DNA of 64,000 nucleotides from Candidatus Microthrix parvicella Bio17-1 (GTDB lineage Bacteria; Actinomycetota; Acidimicrobiia; Acidimicrobiales; Microtrichaceae): NCBI RefSeq assembly GCF_000299415.1, contig NZ_AMPG01000001.1, positions 868,001 to 932,000 of the forward strand, read 5' to 3'. Shown piece by piece: positions 16,256 to 25,124 of this stretch (position 1 is its first letter; each line of letters starts with the position of its first letter). The notes under the pieces were generated by a model. It saw only the letters and a program-made list of their open reading frames with translations, ran no database searches and was not told where the DNA came from. The position numbers and the translations under genes were made by a program.

Positions 16256-17373
16256 GGTTCTGGGTTTCTGGGGTTCTGGGGACCTGCGGTTCTGCGGGTT
16301 GGAGCGGCAGTACCCTCGACCAGATCGCCAACCACCACCCAGCGGACAAGGATCCGTCGAGCACCCTTCGCCGGGCACTGGGCAGCACCTGGCTGCGGAT
16401 GGTGCTGAGCGCCGCCATCCTCGGTCTGCTCATCTGGCAACTGCCCGACGTGGCGGCCGCCGACCTGGTCCCCACCTGGACCGCCGCCACGCCATGGTGG
16501 ATCGCGTTGGCGCTCGGGCTGCAGGCCGGTGCGCTCTCGCTGCAGGCGGTGCGCTGGGAACGGGTACTCATGCTGTTCGATCAACCGCTGCCGATCCGTC
16601 GGCTGTTGTCGATGACCTGGGCCGGCCAGTTCGTCTCCAACGTGCTGCCCACCGCCTTTGGGGGCGACGTGGTGCGAATCGCCCGCTCCACCCCCGACCT
16701 CGACAACGTGGGCACGGCATTCGCCTCGATCACCCTGGAGCGCCTCACCGGTTGGGTGGTGTTACCGGTGATCAGCCTGGTGGCGCTGGCGGTACATCCG
16801 TCGCTGCTGTCGGCCGGTACGCCCACGACGTTGGCGGTGGCGATCAACGTGGGGACACTTGTGGCGCTGATGTCGCTGCTCGCCGCTGCGGGTCACGCCG
16901 CCGTCGGCCGGGTGGCGGTGTCGCGGGTGATCGACGGCGCCGCGCCCACCGGCTGGCGTGGCCTGCTGTTTGGCATCCACCGAGGGGTGGCCGCGGCCCG
17001 TCACCATCCCGCCCGAGCCGCCACCGTGCTGGCGGCCGGGCTGGCCTTTCAACTGGTGCTGTGCGCCTCGGTGTGGGCCGAGGGCCAAATCATCGGCATC
17101 AACGGACTGACCCCGCTTGTGGTGTTGGCGCTGTTCCCACCGGTGGCCATCGCCCAGAATCTTCCCGTCGGACTGGGAGGTCTGGGCGTGCGCGAAGGAG
17201 CGTTCGTGGTGCTCCTCGGCGCCATCGGAACACCGGACGGCCAGGCGATCGCCCTTGGCCTGTTGCATTACCTGACGACGGTGGCGGTCTCGGCGCTGGG
17301 AGCCCCCGCGTTCGCCACCGGCTACCGGCCCAGCCTGTCGGGCCCGACCTCGCACGAACCCTTCTCTGAGTAG
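16252..17373 (+). CDS. lysylphosphatidylglycerol synthase TM-region (UPF0104) family membrane protein
   Basis: A 373-residue polytopic membrane protein. The blocks ALSLQAVRWERVL, TWAGQFVSNVLPTAFGGDVVRI and the later PVAIAQNLPVGLGGLGVREG are typical of the LPG-synthase-like integral membrane family, which includes flippase parts of MprF and AglD-like proteins. There is no C-terminal transferase domain. It is probably a lipid or glycolipid handling protein. The GTG at 16252 overlaps the upstream stop, but the first 25 residues derive from a G-rich imperfect repeat at 16256-16300 and look non-native, so the true start may be downstream. Confidence 0.82.
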   Translation: MRFWVSGVLGTCGSAGWSGSTLDQIANHHPADKDPSSTLRRALGSTWLRMVLSAAILGLLIWQLPDVAAADLVPTWTAATPWWIALALGLQAGALSLQAVRWERVLMLFDQPLPIRRLLSMTWAGQFVSNVLPTAFGGDVVRIARSTPDLDNVGTAFASITLERLTGWVVLPVISLVALAVHPSLLSAGTPTTLAVAINVGTLVALMSLLAAAGHAAVGRVAVSRVIDGAAPTGWRGLLFGIHRGVAAARHHPARAATVLAAGLAFQLVLCASVWAEGQIIGINGLTPLVVLALFPPVAIAQNLPVGLGGLGVREGAFVVLLGAIGTPDGQAIALGLLHYLTTVAVSALGAPAFATGYRPSLSGPTSHEPFSE

Positions 17374-17436
17374 GCTCATCACCTTGTCGAGCGAACGCCC
17401 CGGCATCGAAGCGTTCGCAATGTGGAGGTGACCAGC

Positions 17437-19299
17437 GTGCTGCTGGAGGAGATCAAGGGCCCGAAGGATGTTCGCAAACTGGACGGTGACCAGCTTGCAG
17501 AACTGGCCGAGGAGATCCGTACCTTCATCGTCGATTCGGTGAACGCCAGCCCCAGCGGCGGCCACCTGGGCTCCAACCTGGGCGCCGTCGAACTGACCCT
17601 GGCACTCCACCGCAGCTTCCACTCCCCCCACGACCTGATCCTGTGGGACACCGGCCACCAGGCCTACGTTCACAAGTTGCTCACCGGCCGGCACGCCGAG
17701 TTCACCACCCTGCGCGAGGCAGGGGGCATGTCGGGTTACCCCAGCCGTGCCGAGTCCGAACACGACTTCATCGAGAACTCACACGCGTCCACCGTGTTGT
17801 CCTATGCCCACGGCATGGCCACCGCGCTCGAGCTGGGCGACGGCCCGAAACGCCACGTGGTTGCAGTGATCGGCGACGGTGCGTTGACCGGCGGCATGGC
17901 GTTTGAAGGCCTTAACAACATCGGCAACAGCGGCCGGAGGGTGATCACCATCCTCAACGACAACGGCCGCAGCTACGCCCCCACGGCCTCCCGGCTGGGC
18001 GACAGCCTGGTGAAGCTGCGGGCTCACCCCATGTACCGACGAAACACCGCACGGATCGAGCGGCTGGTGCGCGACCTGCCCGGGGGTGAGGTGCTCGAAC
18101 GAGGCTGGGATTCGGCCACCCACGCGCTGCGGGAGATGTTTGAACCGCCGGCGTTCTTCGAAGACCTCGGGGTGTCATACCTGGGCCCCCTCGACGGCCA
18201 CGACATCGACGCGCTGGAAACAGCGCTGACCACGGCCAAGGAGATGGACCGCCCGGTGGTGGTTCACGTTCTGACCCAAAAGGGTCGGGGCTACGCACCC
18301 GCCGAGAACGACCCGGTGAAGCACCTGCACGACATGGGCTCGGTGAAGGAAGGCAGTTACACCGACGCGTTCTCCAAAGCGATCGTCGCCGAAGCCGCAG
18401 CCCGCCCGGAGGTGGTGGCCCTGACCGCCGCCATGCCCGACTCCATTGGGTTGCTGCCCATGATGGAGCGGTTCCCCGATCGGGTCTTCGATGTGGGCAT
18501 CGCCGAGCAGCATGCCGTGACCTCGGCCGCCGGCATGGCCATGATGGGGCTGCGGCCGGTCTTCGCCGTGTACTCCACCTTCCTCACCCGGGCGTTCGAC
18601 CAGGTGAACCTGGACGTGGGCCTGCACCACCTGCCGGTGCTCTTTTGCCTCGATCGTGCGGGCGTGACCGGCAACGATGGCGCCTCCCACCATGGCCTGT
18701 TGGACATGGTGTTGTTGACCAAGGTTCCAGACATGGTGGTGTTCGCCCCCTCGTCGTATCAGGAGTTGCCGCAGATGATGGGCGACGCACTCGACCTCTG
18801 CGACGGCCCGGCTGCCATCCGTTGGACCAAGACCGCCGCCCCACACGTCGGACCCGACGAGGTGGGGTCGGGCCTGTCGGCTCGATGCACCCGCGCCGAC
18901 GAGGCCGCCGACGTGTGCCTGATCGGGGTGGGCAAGATGCTGGCCGCCGCCCAGGATGCCGCCGATCGGCTTGCCGACGAGGGCATCGCCTGCACCGTGT
19001 GGGACCCACGGGTGGTCAAGCCCTTGGACGCCGAGTTGCTGACCGACGCCGCCCGGCACCATCTGGTGGTCACCATCGAGGATGGGCTCAGAGAAGGCGG
19101 CGTGGGCTCGGCGATCGCCGACTCTCTGCGCGACCTGGCGCCGGTTGGTGGCCCGGACGTGCGTGTCCTGGGCGTTCCAGTCGCCTACCTTCCGCACGGC
19201 AACGTGGACGTCATCCTCGCCGATCTCGGGCTCGACGCCGACGGGGTCGTGGCCGAGGTCACCGCCTGGCGGCGGACCACCTCAAACCAGACCGGGTAA
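17437..19299 (+). CDS. dxs: 1-deoxy-D-xylulose-5-phosphate synthase
   Basis: Dxs condenses pyruvate and glyceraldehyde 3-phosphate, the first step of the MEP isoprenoid pathway. The thiamine pyrophosphate site is read in SGGHLGSNLGAVELTLAL, then IGDGALTGGMAFEGLNN and NDNGRSYAPT. The C-terminal transketolase half has VGIAEQHAVTSAAGMAMMGLRPVFAVY and the FDRAGxTG-type block CLDRAGVTGNDGASHHG. The start is set at GTG 17437 by the excellent Shine-Dalgarno GGAGGTGA at 17424-17431; the frame opens at 17422 inside that site. Length is 620, normal. Confidence 0.97.
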   Translation: MLLEEIKGPKDVRKLDGDQLAELAEEIRTFIVDSVNASPSGGHLGSNLGAVELTLALHRSFHSPHDLILWDTGHQAYVHKLLTGRHAEFTTLREAGGMSGYPSRAESEHDFIENSHASTVLSYAHGMATALELGDGPKRHVVAVIGDGALTGGMAFEGLNNIGNSGRRVITILNDNGRSYAPTASRLGDSLVKLRAHPMYRRNTARIERLVRDLPGGEVLERGWDSATHALREMFEPPAFFEDLGVSYLGPLDGHDIDALETALTTAKEMDRPVVVHVLTQKGRGYAPAENDPVKHLHDMGSVKEGSYTDAFSKAIVAEAAARPEVVALTAAMPDSIGLLPMMERFPDRVFDVGIAEQHAVTSAAGMAMMGLRPVFAVYSTFLTRAFDQVNLDVGLHHLPVLFCLDRAGVTGNDGASHHGLLDMVLLTKVPDMVVFAPSSYQELPQMMGDALDLCDGPAAIRWTKTAAPHVGPDEVGSGLSARCTRADEAADVCLIGVGKMLAAAQDAADRLADEGIACTVWDPRVVKPLDAELLTDAARHHLVVTIEDGLREGGVGSAIADSLRDLAPVGGPDVRVLGVPVAYLPHGNVDVILADLGLDADGVVAEVTAWRRTTSNQTG

Positions 19300-19331
19300 C
19301 CGCCGGCGGGTTTTCGGCAATCGCCTCGGCC

Positions 19332-19373
19332 GCCGCTCCAGCACGCGCTGCCGCTCCACCACGCGCTGCCGCT
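19332..19373. repeat. 18-bp tandem repeat, 2.3 copies
   Basis: The unit GCCGCTCCAGCACGCGCT occurs at 19332-19349 and again at 19350-19367 with one change, followed by GCCGCT. It fills the gap between the convergent dxs and the next minus-strand gene. It has no T-tract. Confidence 0.7.
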
Positions 19374-19878
19374 AGGTCACGTCGGCGTGGTCGCTCGGCG
19401 CCACCTCACCGATGGCATCGATCACCAGCTGAGCGGTGGTCGTTTGCCGCAATCGTCCGATCTGCCCGACGGCCACCGGAACCGGCCGGGCGCGATCAAC
19501 CACCACCAGCAGGCTCCAGCCCTCGCCGGACAACCTGACCGCCGGACGAGGCTGGGTGCAGACCGCACCCGCCACGGCCACCACCGCCTGCCACAGCACC
19601 GTCGCATCCCCCATCGTCACCCGAATCCGACCGTCCTCAACCACCAGTTCACCATCGCCGTGGCAGCGACCAGAGGCGTCCATCAGCCTGGCACCCACGT
19701 GAAGGCTGGCCCGCTGGTCGATATGGACCACGCCGATCGGCTGGCGAGCCCACCACATGAGGGCGAATCTGGCGGCGACCGCTCCGGCGGCCACTGCCAT
19801 GGACACCAGGAGAAGGAGAAACACGACGATGAAGCTACCCGAGCGGAAACCGAATTTGGCGATGATGCACCACCGCAT
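19372..19878 (-). CDS. hypothetical single-pass membrane protein
   Basis: A 168-residue protein of unrecognised family. Residues about 15-40 form one hydrophobic segment after a short basic start, so it is probably anchored with the C-terminal 120 residues outside. That part is Val/Arg-rich with alternating hydrophobic residues, suggesting beta structure. It converges on dxs. Frame and composition support a real gene, but no function can be given. The two Cys of the soluble part (in RCHGD and AVCTQP) could pair. Confidence 0.6.
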   Translation of the reverse strand: MRWCIIAKFGFRSGSFIVVFLLLLVSMAVAAGAVAARFALMWWARQPIGVVHIDQRASLHVGARLMDASGRCHGDGELVVEDGRIRVTMGDATVLWQAVVAVAGAVCTQPRPAVRLSGEGWSLLVVVDRARPVPVAVGQIGRLRQTTTAQLVIDAIGEVAPSDHADVT

Positions 19879-20046
19879 GCGTCCAAGGAACCCATGGACT
19901 TAGAGCGCGCTCCTCCGTACCCTGCGTTGGCGCACCGCCATCGGTGGCTGTGCGCCATTCACGAGACGACGGTTTGAGGCCCCTTGGGGCCATGGCGATG
20001 AGCCGAAGCACGGGCATATCCAAGGCCGACGCAACAAGGGCGGGCA

Positions 20047-22047
20047 ATGGTTCACAAGCCAAATTCGATGACCCGGGCGCGGACCGAGGCATCCACACCA
20101 GGGGCGACATTCCACGCGGAGCCCGCCGTATGGTTCGTGCCACTTCCGAACGCGGATCCGGACGAGGTGAGGCCACCCGCCCGGCCGACCGCACCCGGTG
20201 GTGCAGGCTGGCCCTTGGAGTCATCACCGCCAACCAACCCCGGCGACGCCTGGCACCTGCCGTTGGCGATTCGAATCGCAGGACCGATGCTGGTCGTGGT
20301 CGTGCTGGCGGCACTGGCCGCCTTCTCTGCCGGCAGCAGAAACGAACATACCGGTCAGATGGCCCGACATCTGAGCCTGACCCACGGGCAGTATCAAGCG
20401 GTTTCCGACGCCGAGGTGTCTGTGGCCTTGGCCCGGTCCGTAGCGGTTCAGGGCCTCACCAGTGGCAACGAGGCCGACCTGGCCGAGACGGCCAAACAGG
20501 TGACCGGGCAATCGGACGCCCTCGACAAGATCATCGCCAGAACCACGGCTCTGAACATCGACAACTCGTTGAGCGAACCCGTTGCCGGACTCCTTGCCTC
20601 CGACCGGTCGTACATGGACCTCATCCAACGACTGGTGACCCAGGCTCAGGACGACCCCAAGACGGCCCAGGGGCCGCGCAACTCACACCTGGAGTTCTTC
20701 CAGCAGCGTCGGTCCGCCCACGACCAACTCGAAAGCGACCTGGCCGGCGCGATGCCATCGGTGACGACGATGCTCGAAGCGAACCGAGCACGTGGTGGCC
20801 TCGACTTTCCCGTCATCCCCATCTTGTTGCTCCTGGCAGGAGTTGCGCTCACATGGCGGGCATGGCGACCGATCATCGGGCAACTGCGCGCTGTCGTTCA
20901 GACGCTGGACTGGATCGCCCAGGGCCAGTTCCAAGTGCGCACCAACCTCGTCGGTAACGACGACTTCGGACGTCTGGGGGAGGCCGTCGATCGGCTGGCG
21001 GAGCAGCTGGGCGAGCGATTCTCCAGGCTGTCCGAGGACGCACGACGAGGCACCCAGAATCGGGTGATCGCCGAGGCACTCGAGATCGCCGACTCCGAAG
21101 CCGCCATGTTTGCGGTGGTCGAGCAGGCCCTGGGACTCGTCGCGCCGGCGCTGCCGGGCGAGTTGTTGCTGGCCAACCCGATCTCGGGTGAGCTGAGCGA
21201 GGTTGCAGCCGGTCCCACGGCCGGGTCACCGGGCTGCCCGGTAACCGATCAGGCCGGCTGCTTTGCCTTACGCCGCGGCCACACCGTGGTGTTCGACAGT
21301 TCGGAGTCGATGAACAGTTGCCCGATGTTGCGGGGACGGCCGAGCGGACCTGTTTCGGCGGTGTGCGTGCCCATGACCTTCAACTCGAAGGGCCTGGGCG
21401 TGGTCCACGTGGCCGCCCCCAACCGTCTCCCTCCCGACAGCCGCACCCGGGACCAACTCATCGATTTGGCCAATCAGGCTGCCACCCACATCGGCACGCT
21501 TCGAACGCTGGAGGTCACCAGACAACAGGCGAGTACCGATGGCCTCACCGGGCTGGTCAACCGACGGGTGGTCGAGATGCAGGTTGGCCAGTTGCTCAGC
21601 CAAGGGGTGCCGTTCGTCATGGTCCTGGCGGACCTGGATCGATTCAAGTCGATCAATGATCGGTTTGGCCACGAGGTTGGCGATCGTGCCCTGCAATCGT
21701 TCGCCGCCATGCTGGTGGCCAACGTGCGCGACGCCGACGTGGTGGCACGGCTGGGTGGAGAGGAGTTTCTCATCATCTGCCCGGAGCTGTCGGTTTCGGC
21801 CTCGATGGAGGCTCTCGAGCGCCTCCAACTCGCCCTCGCCAAAATCGTCGGAACCGACGACATCCCATTGTTCACCGCCAGCTTCGGCGTCACTCACTCC
21901 TCGGTGGGCGATGCCTTCCCGGACATCGTGCGGATTGCCGACGCAGGGTTGTTGATGGCCAAACAACGAGGCCGAAACCAGGCGGTCTATGCCACCCCCG
22001 CCCTTGCCGAGGAGGTGTTCGGCGGAGAGCGATCGACCCGGGCCTGA
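20047..22047 (+). CDS. membrane diguanylate cyclase (HAMP-GAF-GGDEF)
   Basis: A 666-residue c-di-GMP synthase. A Pro-rich cytoplasmic lead (1-70) precedes TM1 (about 73-96). An extracytoplasmic four-helix-like sensor follows (97-250), then TM2 (254-273), a HAMP-like region, and a GAF-like domain. The GAF-like domain carries the Cys pattern GCP..GCFALRRG..SCP. The C-terminal GGDEF domain has the active signature GGEEF at 570-574 and an RxxD inhibitory site (RDAD, 561-564) exactly five residues before it, so product feedback is expected. No EAL or HD-GYP domain is present. It stands alone, upstream of the convergent mutM. Confidence 0.93.
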   Translation: MVHKPNSMTRARTEASTPGATFHAEPAVWFVPLPNADPDEVRPPARPTAPGGAGWPLESSPPTNPGDAWHLPLAIRIAGPMLVVVVLAALAAFSAGSRNEHTGQMARHLSLTHGQYQAVSDAEVSVALARSVAVQGLTSGNEADLAETAKQVTGQSDALDKIIARTTALNIDNSLSEPVAGLLASDRSYMDLIQRLVTQAQDDPKTAQGPRNSHLEFFQQRRSAHDQLESDLAGAMPSVTTMLEANRARGGLDFPVIPILLLLAGVALTWRAWRPIIGQLRAVVQTLDWIAQGQFQVRTNLVGNDDFGRLGEAVDRLAEQLGERFSRLSEDARRGTQNRVIAEALEIADSEAAMFAVVEQALGLVAPALPGELLLANPISGELSEVAAGPTAGSPGCPVTDQAGCFALRRGHTVVFDSSESMNSCPMLRGRPSGPVSAVCVPMTFNSKGLGVVHVAAPNRLPPDSRTRDQLIDLANQAATHIGTLRTLEVTRQQASTDGLTGLVNRRVVEMQVGQLLSQGVPFVMVLADLDRFKSINDRFGHEVGDRALQSFAAMLVANVRDADVVARLGGEEFLIICPELSVSASMEALERLQLALAKIVGTDDIPLFTASFGVTHSSVGDAFPDIVRIADAGLLMAKQRGRNQAVYATPALAEEVFGGERSTRA

Positions 22048-22072
22048 TCGATATCGTCCCCCGGCAAGGCCA

Positions 22073-22960
22073 TCATCGTTGGCAACGCACACACCACGTT
22101 GTGGTTCGAGCATCCAGGGTGATGCTTCGCAACGCCGTGCCACATCGAACGCAGGGCCGGCCATTACGGCCATACACCTCAAGTCGCTGCTGGTAATTTC
22201 CCGTGGCCCCATCGAGGGTGCGGTAGTCGCGGAGCGTCGTGCCGCCGCGTCCGATGGCATCGCCAAGCACGTCGACGATGGCCCCGTGCAACGCCTCCGC
22301 CCGTCGTGCCCCCAGGCCCCCGCGACGTCGGGGATCGATGCCGGCCCGCCACAGCGCCTCGTCGGCATAGATGTTGCCGAGACCGGCCACGATCCGCTGT
22401 GACAACAACGCCGTCTTGATCGCACGGGTCGTGGCGTTGATACCCCTTCTCAGCACCGTCGGCGTGAACCCGGGATCGAAGGGTTCGGGTCCCAGCGCTG
22501 CCAACGTGGCCAGGGATGAATGACCCCCACGTGGAACGACGGCCACTCGTCCAAAGCGCCGCACGTCGTTGAACACCAGCGACCGACCATCGTCGAGCGC
22601 CCACCAGGCGCGCACATGCGCACTCGGATCCACCGTTGTGGCGTGCTGCAGGCTCAGCACCCCCGTCATTCCCAGATGCACCACCAATTCGGTGCCAGAC
22701 AACCTGGAACCTGACGATTCGGCGCTGGACGTCCGGAGGTGACCCGGCACTGGCTCGGCCTCGTCCAAGCCCGACAAGCCCGCCAAGCCCATCAGCAGGT
22801 ACTTGCCCCGACGGCCGACCTCGGTGAACGTGCCACCGATGGCCCCGGGAGCCTGGACGAACTTGGCCGACGGGTGCCCCCACGCCTCCAGAACGGTTCG
22901 ACCGGTGAGTTCAGGCGCCAGGGCCGCTCGAATCGTCTCGACCTCAGGCAGTTCGGGCAC
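22073..22960 (-). CDS. mutM: formamidopyrimidine-DNA glycosylase MutM/Fpg
   Basis: Removes 8-oxoguanine and other oxidised purines. After initiator removal the mature protein begins PELPEVETIR, placing the catalytic Pro and Glu at the N terminus; this fixes the start at GTG 22960 rather than 23008. The helix-two-turn-helix QRIVAGLGNIYADEALWRAGI and a C-terminal zinc finger (CVRC...CVRC) are present. The length is 295 residues. An insertion of about 25 residues follows YLLMGLAGLSG, and the finger ends directly at the stop. Confidence 0.94.
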   Translation of the reverse strand: MPELPEVETIRAALAPELTGRTVLEAWGHPSAKFVQAPGAIGGTFTEVGRRGKYLLMGLAGLSGLDEAEPVPGHLRTSSAESSGSRLSGTELVVHLGMTGVLSLQHATTVDPSAHVRAWWALDDGRSLVFNDVRRFGRVAVVPRGGHSSLATLAALGPEPFDPGFTPTVLRRGINATTRAIKTALLSQRIVAGLGNIYADEALWRAGIDPRRRGGLGARRAEALHGAIVDVLGDAIGRGGTTLRDYRTLDGATGNYQQRLEVYGRNGRPCVRCGTALRSITLDARTTTWCVRCQR

Positions 22961-23064
22961 CGCAACACTCTGCCACCGCAACGCCCCGCCCTTGACAGTG
23001 GCAGCCACCGGATGGCCGGCCGGTACTCAAACAGACTTCTGCCTCCGACGCGAAGGGTGTTTCG

Positions 23065-23093
23065 TTGAACTATTGTGAAGAACCGACAATTTT
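23065..23093 (+). promoter_or_regulatory. candidate promoter with overlapping inverted repeat for the TetR gene
   Basis: TTGAAC (23065-23070) is followed after 17 bp by AATTTT (23088-23093), in a locally AT-rich stretch. The arms ATTGT (23072-23076) and ACAAT (23086-23090) form an inverted repeat inside this promoter. That position suits autorepression by the adjacent TetR protein. The evidence is the sequence pattern only. Confidence 0.45.
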
Positions 23094-23112
23094 ACTTCCG
23101 TGAGGGACGACC

Positions 23113-23721
23113 ATGACCGATTCAGCCCCCAGACCACGCGGGCGCCCAGGAACATCGGCCGACACACGCGCCCGCCTCATCGCTGCCGCAATCGAGGTGT
23201 TTCTTGAGCGTGGCTACGCCGACACCCGCGTTCAGGACATCACCAACGCCGCCGGGTTCACGACGGGGGCGCTGTACGCCCACTTCGGCAGCCGCATGGA
23301 GATCCTGGCCGAGGCACTGCTGACCGAGGGCCGGCGTCTGGTCGCCGACATGACCGATCAGGCCGCCCATGCGGACATCGAGGATTCCAACGTCTCAAGA
23401 CGCGTCGCCGAACGTCTCACCGGCGAGACCCGAGACATCGACCGCTTGATGCTGGAGGCCATCACCATGGCCACCCGCGACGAAGACGCGCGCGAAGCGA
23501 TCGTTCCCGATCTGGTTCAGATCGGCGAACAGCTCTCCGATCTGGCGGTGTTGGCCCGGGACCTCGGCGTGGTCTCTGACTCGACGGACCCGCACGCCAT
23601 ATCGCTGCTGTACCTCTCCATCATCCTGGGGAGCACCATCATCCGGGCACTGGACCTTCCCAGGGCCGACACCGACCGTGTCGATGACCTCCTCCTGCGG
23701 ATGCGGGGCACCACCACTTGA
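23113..23721 (+). CDS. TetR-family transcriptional regulator
   Basis: A 202-residue regulator. The N-terminal helix-turn-helix is typical: RARLIAAAIEVFLERGY, then TRVQDITNAAGFTTGALYAHFGSR. The ligand-binding C-terminal domain is not diagnostic. It is divergent from mutM and followed by parA on the same strand 54 bp later. Its own upstream region holds an inverted repeat, so autoregulation is likely. Controlled genes are unknown. Confidence 0.92.
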   Translation: MTDSAPRPRGRPGTSADTRARLIAAAIEVFLERGYADTRVQDITNAAGFTTGALYAHFGSRMEILAEALLTEGRRLVADMTDQAAHADIEDSNVSRRVAERLTGETRDIDRLMLEAITMATRDEDAREAIVPDLVQIGEQLSDLAVLARDLGVVSDSTDPHAISLLYLSIILGSTIIRALDLPRADTDRVDDLLLRMRGTTT

Positions 23722-23775
23722 CGCCCCCACCACCCATCACCGAGTTGGACAACCCGGGTGGCTAGCGTTGCAAAC

Positions 23776-24579
23776 GTGACGAGAGTGGCAGTAGTGAATC
23801 AGAAGGGCGGCGTGGGCAAGACCACCGTCACCCTTGGTCTGGCCGCAACCGCCGCCATGCGCGGTGCCCGGGTGTTGGTGGTGGACCTTGACCCACAGGC
23901 AAACGCCACCTCCGGCCTTGGTGTCGCGGGTGCGCCCAGAAGCGTCGACGACGCACTGGCTGGCGCTCAACCCGGCTCGATGGCGCAATCGATCGAGTTC
24001 TCCTCCTGGGAGCGACCGCCCCTGCGCTCGATCCCACGTGTTGCACCTAGCTCGCCGCTCCTGGCCCAGCGCGAGATGCAGTTGGCCACCGATCCGGTGG
24101 GCGCACAAGATCGGCTCGCGTCCGCGTTGCAGGGCATCGATGCAGACCTCACCCTCATCGACTGTCCGCCCTCGTTGGGCCTCCTCACCATCAACGCCTT
24201 GTTCGCTGCGACCCATACGTTGATCGTCACCGAGCCGGGGGCCTGGGCCTCCGACGGGGTCGATCAGATCCTGGCCAACCTCGAGCGTGTGCAGGCCCGT
24301 CGCAACGGCCTGCCCGAACTGGTGGGCATTGCAGTCAACCGGGTTGGCCGCACACGTGATGCCCAGTACTGGCACAACGAGTTGATGGCCACCCACGGCG
24401 ACGCGATCCTTCCGGCGGTGCATCAACGGGCGGCGCTGACCGAGGCCGCTGCGCAATCGCTGCCCATCCATGCGCTGACCCGGCCGGGCGCCGAGGAGGC
24501 ATCCATCGAGTTTGCCGACCTGTACGACGCCATGTGGGACCGCATGGGCCACGAGCTCAGCATCTCGGGCGTGGCTTGA
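23776..24579 (+). CDS. ParA-family ATPase (orphan)
   Basis: A 267-residue deviant-Walker ATPase. The start VAVVNQKGGVGKTTV holds both the signature Lys and the P-loop Lys, followed by VLVVDLDPQANAT and LTLIDCPPSLG. These ATPases form DNA- or membrane-bound gradients that place plasmids, chromosomes or protein complexes. No parB or parS is in the window, so chromosome partition is not implied. GTG 23776 is chosen over 23758. The stop overlaps the ATG of the tail-anchored protein by one base, making that protein a likely partner. Confidence 0.88.
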   Translation: MTRVAVVNQKGGVGKTTVTLGLAATAAMRGARVLVVDLDPQANATSGLGVAGAPRSVDDALAGAQPGSMAQSIEFSSWERPPLRSIPRVAPSSPLLAQREMQLATDPVGAQDRLASALQGIDADLTLIDCPPSLGLLTINALFAATHTLIVTEPGAWASDGVDQILANLERVQARRNGLPELVGIAVNRVGRTRDAQYWHNELMATHGDAILPAVHQRAALTEAAAQSLPIHALTRPGAEEASIEFADLYDAMWDRMGHELSISGVA

Positions 24580-25091
24580 TGGCGGGATACGACCCCAAGG
24601 GGAAGCGAGCCCGCTCGACCGATCCCGGTCGTGGGGGCGCCGTGCCCATGGACGCCATGCTGAACGCCACCGGCGAGCATGCAGCAGTGAAGGTGGACCC
24701 CACGCCCACTCCGCCCGAAGGCGTCGACGTGTCAGACCTCGAATCGGCGTCGCTGCCTCCCAAAGCCTCCCGGGAGGGCAAGCGCAACACCGAATCCACC
24801 GAGACCGTGCAGGTGAGCCCGACCGACGTCGAGCCGGTGGATCAGGCAGCAGCCGCAGACCCGACCGACCCCACCCCGCCCGAGGCACCACTGCTCGGCG
24901 CCGCCGGCCCGGTCGAACCCGACGTCGACGCAATCGATCTGCCCAGCGCGCCTGCTCGCCGCGAGCCGCTCGTGCCGGCGGCGCCGCCGCCCGACGAGCA
25001 GGACCGCCGGTTGCTCATCGCTTCACTGGTGGCGCTGATCCTTGCGCTGCTCGGTGGCGGGATGATCGCCTGGAGACGGCGCACCAACTAA
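24579..25091 (+). CDS. hypothetical tail-anchored protein coupled to ParA
   Basis: About 170 residues, start at ATG 24579 overlapping the parA stop. Residues 1-140 are Pro/Ala/Asp/Glu-rich and look disordered after a short basic start (YDPKGKRAR). One transmembrane helix near the end (LLIASLVALILALLGG) is followed by a short basic tail, so the bulk is cytoplasmic. The family is not recognised. The layout of a disordered arm on a membrane anchor beside a ParA suggests a positioning partner or cargo adaptor; this is inferred from context only. Confidence 0.78.
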   Translation: MAGYDPKGKRARSTDPGRGGAVPMDAMLNATGEHAAVKVDPTPTPPEGVDVSDLESASLPPKASREGKRNTESTETVQVSPTDVEPVDQAAAADPTDPTPPEAPLLGAAGPVEPDVDAIDLPSAPARREPLVPAAPPPDEQDRRLLIASLVALILALLGGGMIAWRRRTN

Positions 25092-25124
25092 CCCGCAGCG
25101 TTGCGGGCTCAGCCTGCAACGCTG
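25092..25124. terminator. bidirectional hairpin between convergent genes
   Basis: CAGCGTTGC (25096-25104) pairs perfectly with GCAACGCTG (25116-25124), with an alternative CCCGCA/TGCGGG hairpin at 25092-25107. It covers the stop of the enoyl-CoA hydratase gene and directly follows the tail-anchored gene. There is no T-tract, so factor-assisted or weak termination is more likely. Confidence 0.5.

Noticed and set aside
14825-16378. 517-residue minus-strand frame opposite the thioesterase and PLP enzyme
   Set aside because: It is the antisense of three genes with clear family motifs; its sequence is His/Gln/Arg-rich and lacks any domain, as expected for high-GC shadow frames.
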